Notes under the pieces: generated by a model
What the model was told of the DNA's origin: nothing
The model's database searches: none
The model's input: only the letters and a program-made list of their open reading frames with translations
Source: JBNGOQ01 sp050589645
Lineage (GTDB): Bacteria > Bacteroidota > Bacteroidia > Flavobacteriales > Flavobacteriaceae
Assembly: GCF_050589645.1 (NCBI RefSeq)
Contig: NZ_JBNGOQ010000005.1
Location: 434,001-498,000, forward strand
Direction: 5' to 3'
Length of the DNA: 64,000 nt
Shown: one piece after another, positions 25,517 through 35,388 of the stretch
Position numbering within the stretch: position 1 is the stretch's first letter
How the letters are laid out: the number at the start of each line of letters is the position of its first letter
Position numbers and translations under genes: made by a program

Positions 25517-28500
25517 TTAGCGCATAACGGATTGTGCTATCACCGGATTTTTGGGTGTATTAATTTTAACGAACTGGATAAAATCACCGTTTTTCGCCAA
25601 AAGAATGTAACCAGACCCTGCTAGACCTATGGTACGCATGTCTTTAACGTCGCCCGGGGCAAAAAGTCCACTTTTTGTTGCTGTAATGGCTTCAAAATGA
25701 CCGGCGCCATCGCCTTTCAGGAACAAACCGTTTCCCGCATCATTTCTGGGAGTCTCCACCTCTGCCCCGTACAGATTGCCCGCAAGGACCATATCTAAAT
25801 GCGAATCACCGTCGTAGTCATCCACCAGTATTTGGTTGATACTGGAAAGTTGTGCCAAATTGGGCAGTTCATGGCGGACAAACTGGCCGTTCACATTTTC
25901 CAAATACACACTGGCAAAAGATTTTACCCGATAGTGCAGCGAGTTTTCCAGGTAATCCTCGGTGTACACATCTTCCAGTGTAGCCGTGGAAAAGGAGGCG
26001 TAATCCTCAAACTTTTTCTTTATTCCGGGCATTTGTTGGGAAGAGCATTCCCTGCCTCTTAGCGGATATTTTTTACCTCCATTAAAATAACTGAGTACAA
26101 TATCATTGGTGTTGTTCCGATCAAAATCGTTAAAGTAGATATCAAAAGTCTCTTTTTCATTGGCCTTATACTTGTAGTTTAGGCCCAAATTGCCAGCTAC
26201 CAGATCCAGGTCTCCGTCCTTGTCAAAATCACCCTGCTGAATGCTAAACCACCAACCGTTGGTATCCTTTAGCCCAAGATCTTCACTTACATTTTTGAAC
26301 ACACCTTGCTGATTCCGCAAAACGGTAAGGGGCATCCATTCACCTACCACGATCAGATCGGTCCACCCATCTTGATCAAAGTCGGACCAAACCGCGTCCG
26401 TAACCAAGCCCAATTCTTCTAGGAACGGGGCCACTTTCTTGGTGATATCCACAAATTTTGGGGCACCAGCCGTACTAACGTTCTCCAAGATATAGCTGTT
26501 GGCGGGGAAGGGGTAGTTGCCCGGGACAAGGCGTCCCCCGACAAATAGGTCCAGATCCCCATCCTTGTCAAAATCAAAACTTTGAGCCCGTGAGCCGCTG
26601 CTGATCATCTCCGGCAGGGCTGCAAGGGATTTTTTTAAGTGGCCTTTTCCATCGTTGACATACAATCTGTCCTGTAGCAGTATGGATTGCTTGTCAAATT
26701 CGTTGCCACCACTTATCATATATACGTCCAGATCCCCATCATTATCAGCATCAAACATATGGATGCCCATGTCCTCGTACGCTTTGTCAATGGCTATCGT
26801 TTCTGTATCCTGCTTTTCAAAACCGGTATTTGTTTGAAAAAACAGTCCGGCTTCGTAGCCAGCGGAGCCTCCCACCATAAAATCGTCCAATCCGTCCCCA
26901 TTTAGGTCGCCTACGGCCAGTCCGGGGCCCAGCATAGAGGTTTGGTGCGGTAAAAGGATTTCCTTTTCAAAATCGTCATAGTAGTTCTCCAAATGTTGAT
27001 GTTCGGCAATAAGCGTGGTATCGGTTTCTGTGGCAAACAGTTTTTCGAGCTTTTCTTCAGGTTTGGGAGTTTCAGCTTTGGCATCCGAATGCGCAATGAC
27101 CAACAACTGATTGCTTTTTACCGCGGCCATATGTTGAACCCGGTCATCGGGCCACTGGATGCGTATGGAGTCCACCTCGGAGGCCTTGCCCAGTCCAAAG
27201 TGCAATTGCGGCGCTACGGAGGACTGAAACCCTCTGGTGAGCGTCATTTCCTGGAATTGTGTACTGCCTTTTATACTAAGGGATACTTTTACCCCGACAC
27301 CAAAGGGATTTTTATCGGTTCCTTGGAACCGGAGGGTCATAAAATTACTTTGTTCCGCACTTTTGTTTTCGAAAAGCGAAACCGGATCGTCTATATTGTT
27401 GGTCACTATTTCCAGATCTCCATCATTATCAAGATCTACATAGACACTGCCGTTGGAGAATCCCTTAAAAGAGATGCCCCAAGCCTCGTTCATTTCGCTA
27501 AAGGTAAGGTCCCCGTTATTTTTTAGGGCAAAATTGTCAATACGTTCCGAAGGAATGGCCAGACTGCGTTCCAAAGTGCTGTCTATGGGTTTGTTGCGGT
27601 TTTCCAAAGCCAGAAAGTAGTCCCTGTTGTTGATTTCCCTTCGGGTACCGTTGGAAATGAAGATATCCTTCCAACCGTCATTGTCCAAATCGGCAAATAG
27701 GGGCCCCCAACTCCAATCTGTTGACGAAAGCCCTGCCAATCGGGATATATTGCTGAAATCGGGAAGCGTATCATGTACCAGCCCATTGTTAAGCTGCAGG
27801 CTGTTTTGCATGTACTGGTAATGAAAGCCCGAGTTTACGGTACTCCAGAATAAACTGGGGTTCATACTGGCCATATTCGCCTTTGACCGGCGATTGTCCT
27901 GGGCGGTCATGTCTACCTGTAGGATGTCCAGGAGCTGATCATTGTTAAAATCGGCGATATCCACGCCCATTCCGTAAAAGGAAGTGTTTTTGGTAACCCG
28001 CCTTACTTGTTCCGAAAACGTACCGTTTTTGTTGTTGATAAACAGATAGTCCGGCGTGCTAAAGTCATTGGATACGTAAAGATCGGGCCAGCCATCATTG
28101 TTTACATCGCCTACCGTGGCACTTAGCGACAGGCCAAAAGTCTTTAAACCCGCTTCTTCTGCAACATCCACAAAGACTTCCCCATCGTTTCGGTACAGCT
28201 TATCCGTTTCGTTCTCCTTGGGAAATTTTGTCTTGAACAGATAAAATTGGTTGGGTGCATTGAAGGGGGTAGGGGGGTAGTTGGCGAGATACATGTCCAA
28301 GTCCCCGTCCTTGTCATAGTCAAAGAAAGTAGCCTGCACGCTGTTCCCAACATCGGCTATCCCGTACTCTGCGGCTTTTTCGGCAAAAGTTTGGTCCCCG
28401 TTGTTTATAAAAAGCTGGTTTTCCTTGGGCTGAAATTTTCCGCCTACGGAACAATAAATGTCCAATAAACCATCGTTGTTCACATCGGCCATGGTAACGC

Positions 28501-28843
28501 CGGTATACCAGCGGGAATCTCCAGAAACACCGGCTTTTTCGGAAATGTCCTCGAACTGCAGGTTTCCCTTGTTGAGATATAATTTGTTAGGGACCATATT
28601 GCCGGTAAAATACAGATCGATCAGTCCATCATTGTTGATATCCCCGGCAGCTATTCCCCCTCCCATATAGAGATAGGAATAGGTGAAGTAATTCAGGGAA
28701 TCGTTTTCGGTAAGGACGTTTGAAAATGTGATGCCGGTATGGTCCTGGCCAAGCTGCTGAAATATACGTGTCTCGGCTTGCTCTTGATGGCTACAGGAAA
28801 AAAGCACAAGGCCCAGTGCTATTAAAAAAAAGCTCCTCTTCAT
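25517..28843 (-). CDS. CRTAC1-type lipoprotein with 14 FG-GAP/VCBS repeats
   Basis: A 1108-residue exported lipoprotein (signal ending LVLFSCSH). I count about 14 FG-GAP/VCBS repeats, each with a calcium-loop signature such as DINNDGLIDLY, DYDKDGDLDMY and DFDKDGDLDLV. An ASPIC/UnbV domain lies around residues 520-580 (GVGVKVSLSIKG ... LHFGLGKASEVDSIRIQW). The family name follows human CRTAC1 (cartilage acidic protein 1). Its position between susD and GH26 fits other marine Bacteroidota loci and points to a glycan-binding role at the cell surface; the binding itself is not shown. The ATG at 28843 is chosen because the longer frame has no signal sequence. Confidence 0.92.
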   Translation of the reverse strand: MKRSFFLIALGLVLFSCSHQEQAETRIFQQLGQDHTGITFSNVLTENDSLNYFTYSYLYMGGGIAAGDINNDGLIDLYFTGNMVPNKLYLNKGNLQFEDISEKAGVSGDSRWYTGVTMADVNNDGLLDIYCSVGGKFQPKENQLFINNGDQTFAEKAAEYGIADVGNSVQATFFDYDKDGDLDMYLANYPPTPFNAPNQFYLFKTKFPKENETDKLYRNDGEVFVDVAEEAGLKTFGLSLSATVGDVNNDGWPDLYVSNDFSTPDYLFINNKNGTFSEQVRRVTKNTSFYGMGVDIADFNNDQLLDILQVDMTAQDNRRSKANMASMNPSLFWSTVNSGFHYQYMQNSLQLNNGLVHDTLPDFSNISRLAGLSSTDWSWGPLFADLDNDGWKDIFISNGTRREINNRDYFLALENRNKPIDSTLERSLAIPSERIDNFALKNNGDLTFSEMNEAWGISFKGFSNGSVYVDLDNDGDLEIVTNNIDDPVSLFENKSAEQSNFMTLRFQGTDKNPFGVGVKVSLSIKGSTQFQEMTLTRGFQSSVAPQLHFGLGKASEVDSIRIQWPDDRVQHMAAVKSNQLLVIAHSDAKAETPKPEEKLEKLFATETDTTLIAEHQHLENYYDDFEKEILLPHQTSMLGPGLAVGDLNGDGLDDFMVGGSAGYEAGLFFQTNTGFEKQDTETIAIDKAYEDMGIHMFDADNDGDLDVYMISGGNEFDKQSILLQDRLYVNDGKGHLKKSLAALPEMISSGSRAQSFDFDKDGDLDLFVGGRLVPGNYPFPANSYILENVSTAGAPKFVDITKKVAPFLEELGLVTDAVWSDFDQDGWTDLIVVGEWMPLTVLRNQQGVFKNVSEDLGLKDTNGWWFSIQQGDFDKDGDLDLVAGNLGLNYKYKANEKETFDIYFNDFDRNNTNDIVLSYFNGGKKYPLRGRECSSQQMPGIKKKFEDYASFSTATLEDVYTEDYLENSLHYRVKSFASVYLENVNGQFVRHELPNLAQLSSINQILVDDYDGDSHLDMVLAGNLYGAEVETPRNDAGNGLFLKGDGAGHFEAITATKSGLFAPGDVKDMRTIGLAGSGYILLAKNGDFIQFVKINTPKNPVIAQSVMR

Positions 28844-28952
28844 GATTGCAATTTTGAAACAATAAAGATAAGAATTAGCCCGGATGTGATGCAAAAAAAA
28901 ACGGGGCAATACGCTTTTGCCCCGTCTTCCAAACTAACTCCTTAAACTAAAC

Positions 28953-30638
28953 TTAAAATCCAGGGTTTTGTTGCAAAATTCCGCCACTTAAATCAATGGC
29001 GTTTATTGGTATTGGCATTACATCCATATTGGGCATATACGTCCCGGCCTTGGTTCCAAAGTTGGCAATGGTACGTGCCTCATTGGTCACATAGGTATTG
29101 ATTACATCAGCGGCAACGCCCCATCTCCTAAGATCGAAAAGGCGATGTCCTTCCATGGCCAATTCCAAACGGCGCTCAAAGCGCACCGCTTTTCTCGCAA
29201 AGTCGGCATCCGGGAACGCTGCATACAATCCAATTACGTAATTGGCGGCAGGACCGGTTCCGGCCTCGTTCTGTACCTGGGAAGAACTAATGGCTCTTTG
29301 CCTAACTTGGTTTACGTAGTCCAGGGCTGTAGCCAAATCACCACCTTCAACAGCGCATTCCGCTGCCATCAGCAAAAGATCGGCATAGCGCATGATATGG
29401 TAGTTGATTCCGGAGTGCTGCTGCCCCCAAGCACCGGCACCAATATTACCATCCTCACCGGATTGGTATACATTCTTTTTAGGAAGATAAGGTCCTGAGA
29501 TATCCGCAAAACTGGCACGGATCCAATCCTTACCGATCATGGTACCATACCCATTGTAATCGATACCCCTTCTTCCTACGGTATAATCCAACCTTGGGTC
29601 AAGATTACCGGCATCTGGAGTAAACGGATCGGCACTTTCCACACCATAGTCATTGACAACATCGCTCTGGTTAAAGGTATCCAATAGCGGTAAGCCTGTG
29701 GCATCGGTCCTATAGGCATTTACCAAATCCTGGGTAGGCTGGTAGAAACCACAACAAGAACTAAAGGGTCCGGGGTTGGGGAAGTTCAAAGTACCCCCCC
29801 TGTTTCCGTTCAACGACTGTCCGGAATCCGTGGTAAACTGAATCGCAAAAATAGATTCGGTACTGTTATCCCCTGCAAGGCTAAAGTTGGCCAAGAATTC
29901 TGGGTTCAGTGCATAGGGTCCGTTGTTGATTACATCCTGGAAAAGTGCAAGTGCACCGGCATAATCACCTTGGAATATGCGGGCCTTGCCCAAGAATGCC
30001 TTAGCGGTCCAGGAGGTGGGTCTTCCGACATCACCTTGGGTATCAGGCAAATTATCTATGGCAAATTGAAGATCAGCTTCAATATCGGCCCATATCGGTC
30101 CGGGATTGGCAACGTTAAAATCCGTGTCGGCAAAATTCGTCTCAGAAATATAAGGAATGTTACCGAACATTTTTTGAAGGTCAAAATTATAGTGCCCCCT
30201 TAGGAAACGTGCTTCTGCCAGCTGTGCGGAAAAATCACCTTCCTCAATGGAATTGATTAACGCAATTACGGCATTGGCCCGGTTGACACCGGCAAACCTA
30301 CCGTTCCATACGGTCAAGTATGGGTTGGCGGAAGTCCAATCAAAAGTTTCCAATAGGAACAAATCGGCCTGGTCACCATCGGTACTACCCTTATGGGCGT
30401 CATCCGAGATAACATCGAACCACCAGTTGTCTCCACTAACGGTCCAATCGGCTCCCCCTTGGTTGTTCCGTATCCCATCCAAAGTGGAGTACGCACCAAC
30501 CAATAATAGATTCACTCCTTCTGCATTTTGAAGAGCGCTATCACTTAATGCCCCAATTGCGGGCACTTCAGTAAAGTCATCACTACACGCTAGTATAGCA
30601 AAGAAAAAACTCACATAATAAATTAATCTCTTTTTCAT
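28953..30638 (-). CDS. susD: SusD/RagB-type glycan-binding lipoprotein
   Basis: A 561-residue lipoprotein (signal ending AILACSDD). The TPR-rich SusD fold is suggested by LLVGAYSTLDGIRN near the N-terminus, AEARFLRGHYNFDLQKMFG mid-protein, and ERRLELAMEGHRLFDLRRWG near the end, the last two being hallmarks of the family. It forms a lid on the SusC channel and captures oligosaccharide. It lies 5 bases after susC. The ligand is probably mannan or glucomannan from the neighbouring hydrolases. Confidence 0.96.
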   Translation of the reverse strand: MKKRLIYYVSFFFAILACSDDFTEVPAIGALSDSALQNAEGVNLLLVGAYSTLDGIRNNQGGADWTVSGDNWWFDVISDDAHKGSTDGDQADLFLLETFDWTSANPYLTVWNGRFAGVNRANAVIALINSIEEGDFSAQLAEARFLRGHYNFDLQKMFGNIPYISETNFADTDFNVANPGPIWADIEADLQFAIDNLPDTQGDVGRPTSWTAKAFLGKARIFQGDYAGALALFQDVINNGPYALNPEFLANFSLAGDNSTESIFAIQFTTDSGQSLNGNRGGTLNFPNPGPFSSCCGFYQPTQDLVNAYRTDATGLPLLDTFNQSDVVNDYGVESADPFTPDAGNLDPRLDYTVGRRGIDYNGYGTMIGKDWIRASFADISGPYLPKKNVYQSGEDGNIGAGAWGQQHSGINYHIMRYADLLLMAAECAVEGGDLATALDYVNQVRQRAISSSQVQNEAGTGPAANYVIGLYAAFPDADFARKAVRFERRLELAMEGHRLFDLRRWGVAADVINTYVTNEARTIANFGTKAGTYMPNMDVMPIPINAIDLSGGILQQNPGF

Positions 30639-30643
30639 TTTTT

Positions 30644-33600
30644 TTAGAATTTTGTGTTAATACCTACAGTAAATATCTGTGCGACTGGAAAAGTCTGAAA
30701 ATCTATCCCTAAAGATAAGTTACTTGCGGAAATAACTTCAGGATCAAATCCGTCATAACCAGTGATGGTAAACAGGTTAGTACCTTGGACATATAATCTT
30801 AAAAGGTCCATGCCCAATGTACTTGCTATATTTTCTGGGAATGTATACCCAACTTGTAGATTCTTCATTCGTAAAAAGGATGCGTCTTCCACAAAATAAG
30901 AATTAGGCTGCGTTTCTGCGTTTTGAATCGTTTGGCTCAAAGCAGGAAGCGAAGCATTCGTATTGTTGGGCGTCCAGGAATCCAATACCCGTGTACTTCT
31001 GTTTCCGTTAAAGAAGGTTGGGAAATCGGTAAAGATTTTCTCATAGTTGTACACATCGTTCCCCTGAGACCCTGAAAAGAAGGCAGAGATATCAAAACCT
31101 TTGTAGTTGGCAGTAAGGTTGATACCATAGGTGAAATCTGGATGTGGAGATCCAATAAAGGTACGGTCGTTATCATCGTCAATAGCACCATCACCGTTGA
31201 CATCTAGATAGGTAAAACGTCCGTTACCGTCAAAACCGGTCACCTGACGTCCGTAGAAGGACGATATAGGTCTGCCCACTTGTGTACGGGTAACCGCACC
31301 ACCACGTAGATCTGTTCTACCTACCTGGAAGTCGCTGATCAAACTTTCCACCTCATTTTCATAGGTGGAGAAGTTGACACGAACACCGTAGTTTAAACCG
31401 TAGCTTGTATCGTGGTTGTAGTTAAGACTGATGTCGAAACCTGTGTTATTGATATCTCCCAAGTTTACCAAAGGTGCGGTGGCATCGATGGCGGTGGTAC
31501 TGATTAAGCTGTTGTCCCTGGTAATCAAATCCTTGGTATCAATATTAAAGTATTCCACGGATAAGTTCAGTGCACTGTCGAACAATCCAAACTCCAATCC
31601 AATGTTGGTGGCCTCACTGGTTTCCCAGCGAAGATCCGGATTACCTACTTGGTTCAAGATAGCTCCCGTTGCGATGGTACTGCCATCAAAAGAATAGTTG
31701 GCTAAACCTTCGTTCAACTGTGAAATGTTGATCGTAGGATTGGAAACAGGTAGTGATTGGTTACCCAACTGTCCCCATGAGCCAAAGAGCTTAAGTCTGT
31801 TTACCCAACCATCTTTAGGGAAGAAATCTTCCTGGCTGATCAACCAACCTGCGCTGAAGGATGGGAAGACGTCACTTTGGTTGTCCCCAAGGAAACGGGA
31901 AGTCTTATCACGTCTTACGGTCACTGTACCGAAATATTTTCCAGCATAGGAATAGGTAGCTGTCCCAAAAAGGGAGAACAGGGTGTTGCCACCGTCAAAG
32001 GCACCGTCTACGTTAGGGGTACCACTACCATTGTTCAATAGGTAAAAATCAGGCGTTTCGAAAAGAAACCCGTTACGGCTGATCTGCTTGCCCTTACTTC
32101 CTTCTTCAACGGCCTCTATACCTAATAGTACATTAACGTTATGCTCACCAAATACATTGACGTACGTTAAGGTGTTGTTCCAAGTCCATGCAAAATTATC
32201 AATGTTCTGCTCCACCAAGGTGTTTGTACCCAATGGCTCTATATGTTCGGGATCTAGCGCTTGGAAACGTCTACTATCAAAAGATTCCAAACTTCCACTG
32301 ACCGTAGTCTTAAAGGTCACCTTCTCATGCAGTTGGGCGGACAGGTAAATATCCCCGAACATTCTAAAACGTTTGTTGAAGTTATCTTGGCTACGCACCA
32401 AATTGGCAAATGGGCTACGGGAGTTTCCTAAACCTGGAGCACCTGTACCTGCTATATTGCCATCATCGTCCCTAACTGGGATCAGGGGGCTGCTTCGCAA
32501 GGCCTCATTGACAGGGACAAAGGCGGCAGGGTTGGAGTTAAGCTGTCCATCGGTTCCTGTCTGTGAACCAAATACTCCCGTCCTGGTATTGGAAAAAGAA
32601 ACATTCATATGCTCCCCGATAACCACTTTATCCTTTATTTTAAACTCTGAATTCAATCGAGTAGTACCCTGCTTGAATCCGGTATTTATAAAAATACCTT
32701 CCCTGTTCAAATAATTAGCGGACAGGAAGTACTTACCGGTCTCGTTTCCGTTCTGTATGGATACAGATGCATTTTGGGTCTGCCCGTCCTGGGTAACGGC
32801 ATCGAACCAATCGGTACCCTGCGGGTTAACCGTGGCATTGGCAGGTGCGCGTACAATGGGATCATAGGAAATCACTCTTGTATATCCCTGAAGACTGGAA
32901 GGCACTACTGCGGTAGCACCGCTCCCGTACTGTGGGTGGGTAACGGCTGCTCCATCATTGGCCAAACTTTCAAAGATCATATCCCCATGCTGTTGAGCAT
33001 TTAACAGATCCGGAATGTTGGAGGCCCTTGAAATACCAGTGTAAAGGTCAAAGGAAACTACAGGCTTGGCCTGGTTGTACCCTCCTCCTTTAGTGGTAAT
33101 GATCACAACCCCGTTGGATGCCCTTGCTCCATAAATAGCGGCAGCACCATCCTTCAGTACGTTGATCTGATCAATATCCGCTGGGTTGATACTATTAAGG
33201 ATATTACCGTTATCGGTCTGTACCCCATCAATAATATACAGCGGATCAGTGTTGTTACTGGTACCAAAACCACGAATTGTAATTTGAGGTGAGGAACCTG
33301 GACTTCCCGCATTGGTCACGGAAACTCCGGTAACCCTACCTTCCAGGGCTTCAGCAGCGTTTACAATAGGCGCCTTGGTGGCTTCCGAAATGTCAACGGA
33401 CGCTACAGAACCAGTAAGATCGCCCCGGGTTTGGCTGGAATACCCTAGAACGACCACCTCGCTGAGCTGGCTGGCATCTTCGGCCATGGTCACATTAATA
33501 GTGGTCTGTCCATTTACGGCCACCGACTGGGTGGCAAAACCAATATAACTGAAGACCAAGGTAGCATTGGCGTCTGCCGTAATGGTATAATTACCATCAA

Positions 33601-33862
33601 AATCGGTCTGTGTTCCATTGGTCGTACCTTGGACCACAACATTGGCCCCCGGTAGTGGTGCGCCATCCGAATCCGTAACCGTACCGGTTATGGTCGTCTG
33701 GAGTGTCTCGTCTAAGACGGATTTTTCATCGCTTGCTGGAGCTTTTGCATAGGCAAAATTCCCAACAAAACAAAGTAGTGCGGATAAAACCATGAACCTG
33801 GAGATCACCCTCCATTTCTTGGGTTTTAACGAATGACAAGTAGTTTTTTTAAGCATAATCAT
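30644..33862 (-). CDS. susC: SusC/RagA TonB-dependent outer-membrane transporter
   Basis: A 1072-residue transporter. A signal peptide (ending VGNFAYA) is followed by a carboxypeptidase-regulatory-like domain (about 55-135, ITGTVTDSDGAPLPGANV), a plug (ALEGRVTGVSV ... ASNGVVIITTKGG), and a beta-barrel ending TVGINTKF. These features mark the SusC class, which imports oligosaccharides with energy from TonB. Starts at 33862 and 33856 are both ATG; either gives the same signal. It leads the operon susC-susD-CRTAC1-GH26 and is divergent from the AraC-type regulator across 575 bases. Confidence 0.96.
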   Translation of the reverse strand: MIMLKKTTCHSLKPKKWRVISRFMVLSALLCFVGNFAYAKAPASDEKSVLDETLQTTITGTVTDSDGAPLPGANVVVQGTTNGTQTDFDGNYTITADANATLVFSYIGFATQSVAVNGQTTINVTMAEDASQLSEVVVLGYSSQTRGDLTGSVASVDISEATKAPIVNAAEALEGRVTGVSVTNAGSPGSSPQITIRGFGTSNNTDPLYIIDGVQTDNGNILNSINPADIDQINVLKDGAAAIYGARASNGVVIITTKGGGYNQAKPVVSFDLYTGISRASNIPDLLNAQQHGDMIFESLANDGAAVTHPQYGSGATAVVPSSLQGYTRVISYDPIVRAPANATVNPQGTDWFDAVTQDGQTQNASVSIQNGNETGKYFLSANYLNREGIFINTGFKQGTTRLNSEFKIKDKVVIGEHMNVSFSNTRTGVFGSQTGTDGQLNSNPAAFVPVNEALRSSPLIPVRDDDGNIAGTGAPGLGNSRSPFANLVRSQDNFNKRFRMFGDIYLSAQLHEKVTFKTTVSGSLESFDSRRFQALDPEHIEPLGTNTLVEQNIDNFAWTWNNTLTYVNVFGEHNVNVLLGIEAVEEGSKGKQISRNGFLFETPDFYLLNNGSGTPNVDGAFDGGNTLFSLFGTATYSYAGKYFGTVTVRRDKTSRFLGDNQSDVFPSFSAGWLISQEDFFPKDGWVNRLKLFGSWGQLGNQSLPVSNPTINISQLNEGLANYSFDGSTIATGAILNQVGNPDLRWETSEATNIGLEFGLFDSALNLSVEYFNIDTKDLITRDNSLISTTAIDATAPLVNLGDINNTGFDISLNYNHDTSYGLNYGVRVNFSTYENEVESLISDFQVGRTDLRGGAVTRTQVGRPISSFYGRQVTGFDGNGRFTYLDVNGDGAIDDDNDRTFIGSPHPDFTYGINLTANYKGFDISAFFSGSQGNDVYNYEKIFTDFPTFFNGNRSTRVLDSWTPNNTNASLPALSQTIQNAETQPNSYFVEDASFLRMKNLQVGYTFPENIASTLGMDLLRLYVQGTNLFTITGYDGFDPEVISASNLSLGIDFQTFPVAQIFTVGINTKF

Positions 33863-33974
33863 TAGTGTTTGTTAGTTTTATTTAAAGTGTCAGCCATGAT
33901 TCCTGAAATTAACTGTAATAAAACGTTTAGTTTAGAGTCAATGTAAAGAAATCATAAATTTAATGTTGAATTAA

Positions 33975-34009
33975 CAAAGCTATATGAAATATACATAGAT
34001 ATATTCAAA
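33975..34009 (-). promoter_or_regulatory. Candidate susC promoter
   Basis: On the minus strand TAGCTTTG (33975-33982) matches the Bacteroidota -7 box TAnnTTTG. A TTTG lies further upstream at 34006-34009, but its spacer of 23 bases is longer than usual. The start codon is about 110 bases downstream, giving a moderate leader. Confidence 0.35.
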
Positions 34010-34014
34010 TATTT

Positions 34015-34029
34015 TATCAATTGTTGATA
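34015..34029. promoter_or_regulatory. Palindrome TATCAA-TTG-TTGATA
   Basis: Six-base arms with a three-base centre, located just upstream of the candidate susC promoter. It shares ATCAATTG with the palindrome at 34198-34209, so both may bind the same regulator. Confidence 0.35.
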
Positions 34030-34197
34030 TTATCCTTAACCTATATAATATGCATTATCAGTAAAACATCAGTATATCAGCAGTTCCTAAAAAAAAAGTT
34101 AAATGTTAAAATAGTATTGGTGGCCGGTGCCCAGCGTAGGGGAAAGGCCTTTTGTTTTTTAGGGATGTGATGATGGGGTGAAAGTTTGAAAATAAGC

Positions 34198-34209
34198 AAT
34201 CAATTGATT
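34198..34209. promoter_or_regulatory. Perfect palindrome AATCAATTGATT
   Basis: A perfect 12-base palindrome, about 230 bases before the regulator start, related in core sequence to the dyad at 34015-34029. Possible operator. Confidence 0.3.
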
Positions 34210-34437
34210 TTAAGTTACTTACGAAAAATTAAAGAAGCTGACATCCCTTGTCGCGCAAAAATGCCCCATTAAATTACCTAGGGGGAGGGACTAACAATGA
34301 TCTAAGAAAAAGGTATTTATTTAACAAGAATTTTTGTTCACGGCTTTCTTTTTTTACGAGAAAATGGAAATTTTCATTAATATTGTGAATATTTCTTATC
34401 AGTGACCTGATTAAATCGTATCATAAATTTTTAACAC

Positions 34438-35316
34438 TTGGAAATCCTTAAAAACATCCAAAGGGAAATCACTTCATTGTCCGAAAAAGACTGTTTTTTG
34501 GTCTTGGACAGGGAGCAGAAGGTTTTTGATTATCCGGTGCATTTTCACCCGGAAATGGAGCTGAATTTTATTTCCAATGGAAAAGGGGTACGTAGAATCG
34601 TAGGGGACAGTATTGAAAATATCACCGAATTGGAACTTATTTTGGTAGGCCCCAACCTGTACCACGGATGGGAACTGCACGAATGTACCAGCGAAAATGT
34701 GCATGAGGTGACCATTCAATTTCACAACGACCTGTTTGATCGGGCCTTTTTGAGCAGAAGCATTATGAAACCCTTGCGGGATATGTTCCGCAGGTCTGTT
34801 CATGGCATCTTGTTTTCCGAGGAGGCCATACGCCGCGTGGCACCCAGATTGTTAAAGGTTTCCAAGTTGGATAGTATGGACTATTTCTTGGAGTTGATGT
34901 CCATCCTATACGATTTGGCCATCTCCAGGAATCAGCGCCTGCTTTCCACGGCCACCATCCACTTGGAAAATTTTGATAATAGCGAGCAGTTGAAGGCCGT
35001 GTATGACTACGTGCAAGAGAATTATGGCACCAAGATTACCCTGGCCGACGTTTCCAACCTGGTGAACATGAGCAGTGTGTCCTTTAATCGGTTCATAAAG
35101 AAACGGACAGGAAAGACTTTTGTGGAATACCTCAATGATGTGCGTATCGGTTATGCTTCCACCATGTTGATCGAAAAGGATTTTAGTATATCCGAAATTG
35201 CCTTTCGCTGTGGGTTTAACAGCATTGCCAATTTCAACAGGATTTTTAAGAAAAGCAAAAATCGCACCCCATCCCAATGGAGAAAGGATTTTTCTGGTAT
35301 CAAGAGAGTACTTTGA
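34438..35316 (+). CDS. AraC-family transcriptional regulator of the polysaccharide locus
   Basis: A 292-residue regulator. The N-terminal part looks like a cupin ligand-binding domain (VHFHPEMELNFISNGKGVRRIVGD). The C-terminal AraC domain (about 190-290) has two helix-turn-helix units, with FVEYLNDVRIGYASTMLIE and ISEIAFRCGFNSIANFNRIFKK. Divergence from susC and adjacency to the oxidoreductase genes suggest that it senses a sugar and controls the locus. The start must be TTG at 34438, because an in-frame stop lies at 34432-34434 and no ATG follows before the domain. Confidence 0.88.
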   Translation: MEILKNIQREITSLSEKDCFLVLDREQKVFDYPVHFHPEMELNFISNGKGVRRIVGDSIENITELELILVGPNLYHGWELHECTSENVHEVTIQFHNDLFDRAFLSRSIMKPLRDMFRRSVHGILFSEEAIRRVAPRLLKVSKLDSMDYFLELMSILYDLAISRNQRLLSTATIHLENFDNSEQLKAVYDYVQENYGTKITLADVSNLVNMSSVSFNRFIKKRTGKTFVEYLNDVRIGYASTMLIEKDFSISEIAFRCGFNSIANFNRIFKKSKNRTPSQWRKDFSGIKRVL

Positions 35317-35388
35317 GGCGAATGGATCCTTTTGACAACAAGTGCACCCAGACCATAAAAATTAAATAACAGACTAAACCAATGATTT

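Larger units (their letters stand above)
33863..34437. promoter_or_regulatory. AT-rich control region between susC and araC-type regulator
   Basis: 575 bases without a gene, strongly A+T rich. It holds a candidate minus-strand promoter for susC (33975-34009), two related palindromes (34015-34029 and 34198-34209), a perfect 10-base palindrome AAAGGCCTTT at 34143-34152, and a near-palindrome at 34363-34378 close to the regulator start. This is the likely control point of the polysaccharide locus. Confidence 0.6.

Noticed and set aside
26993..27526. 177-codon plus-strand frame inside the CRTAC1 gene
   Set aside because: The minus-strand repeats are clear and the plus frame has only mirrored composition.
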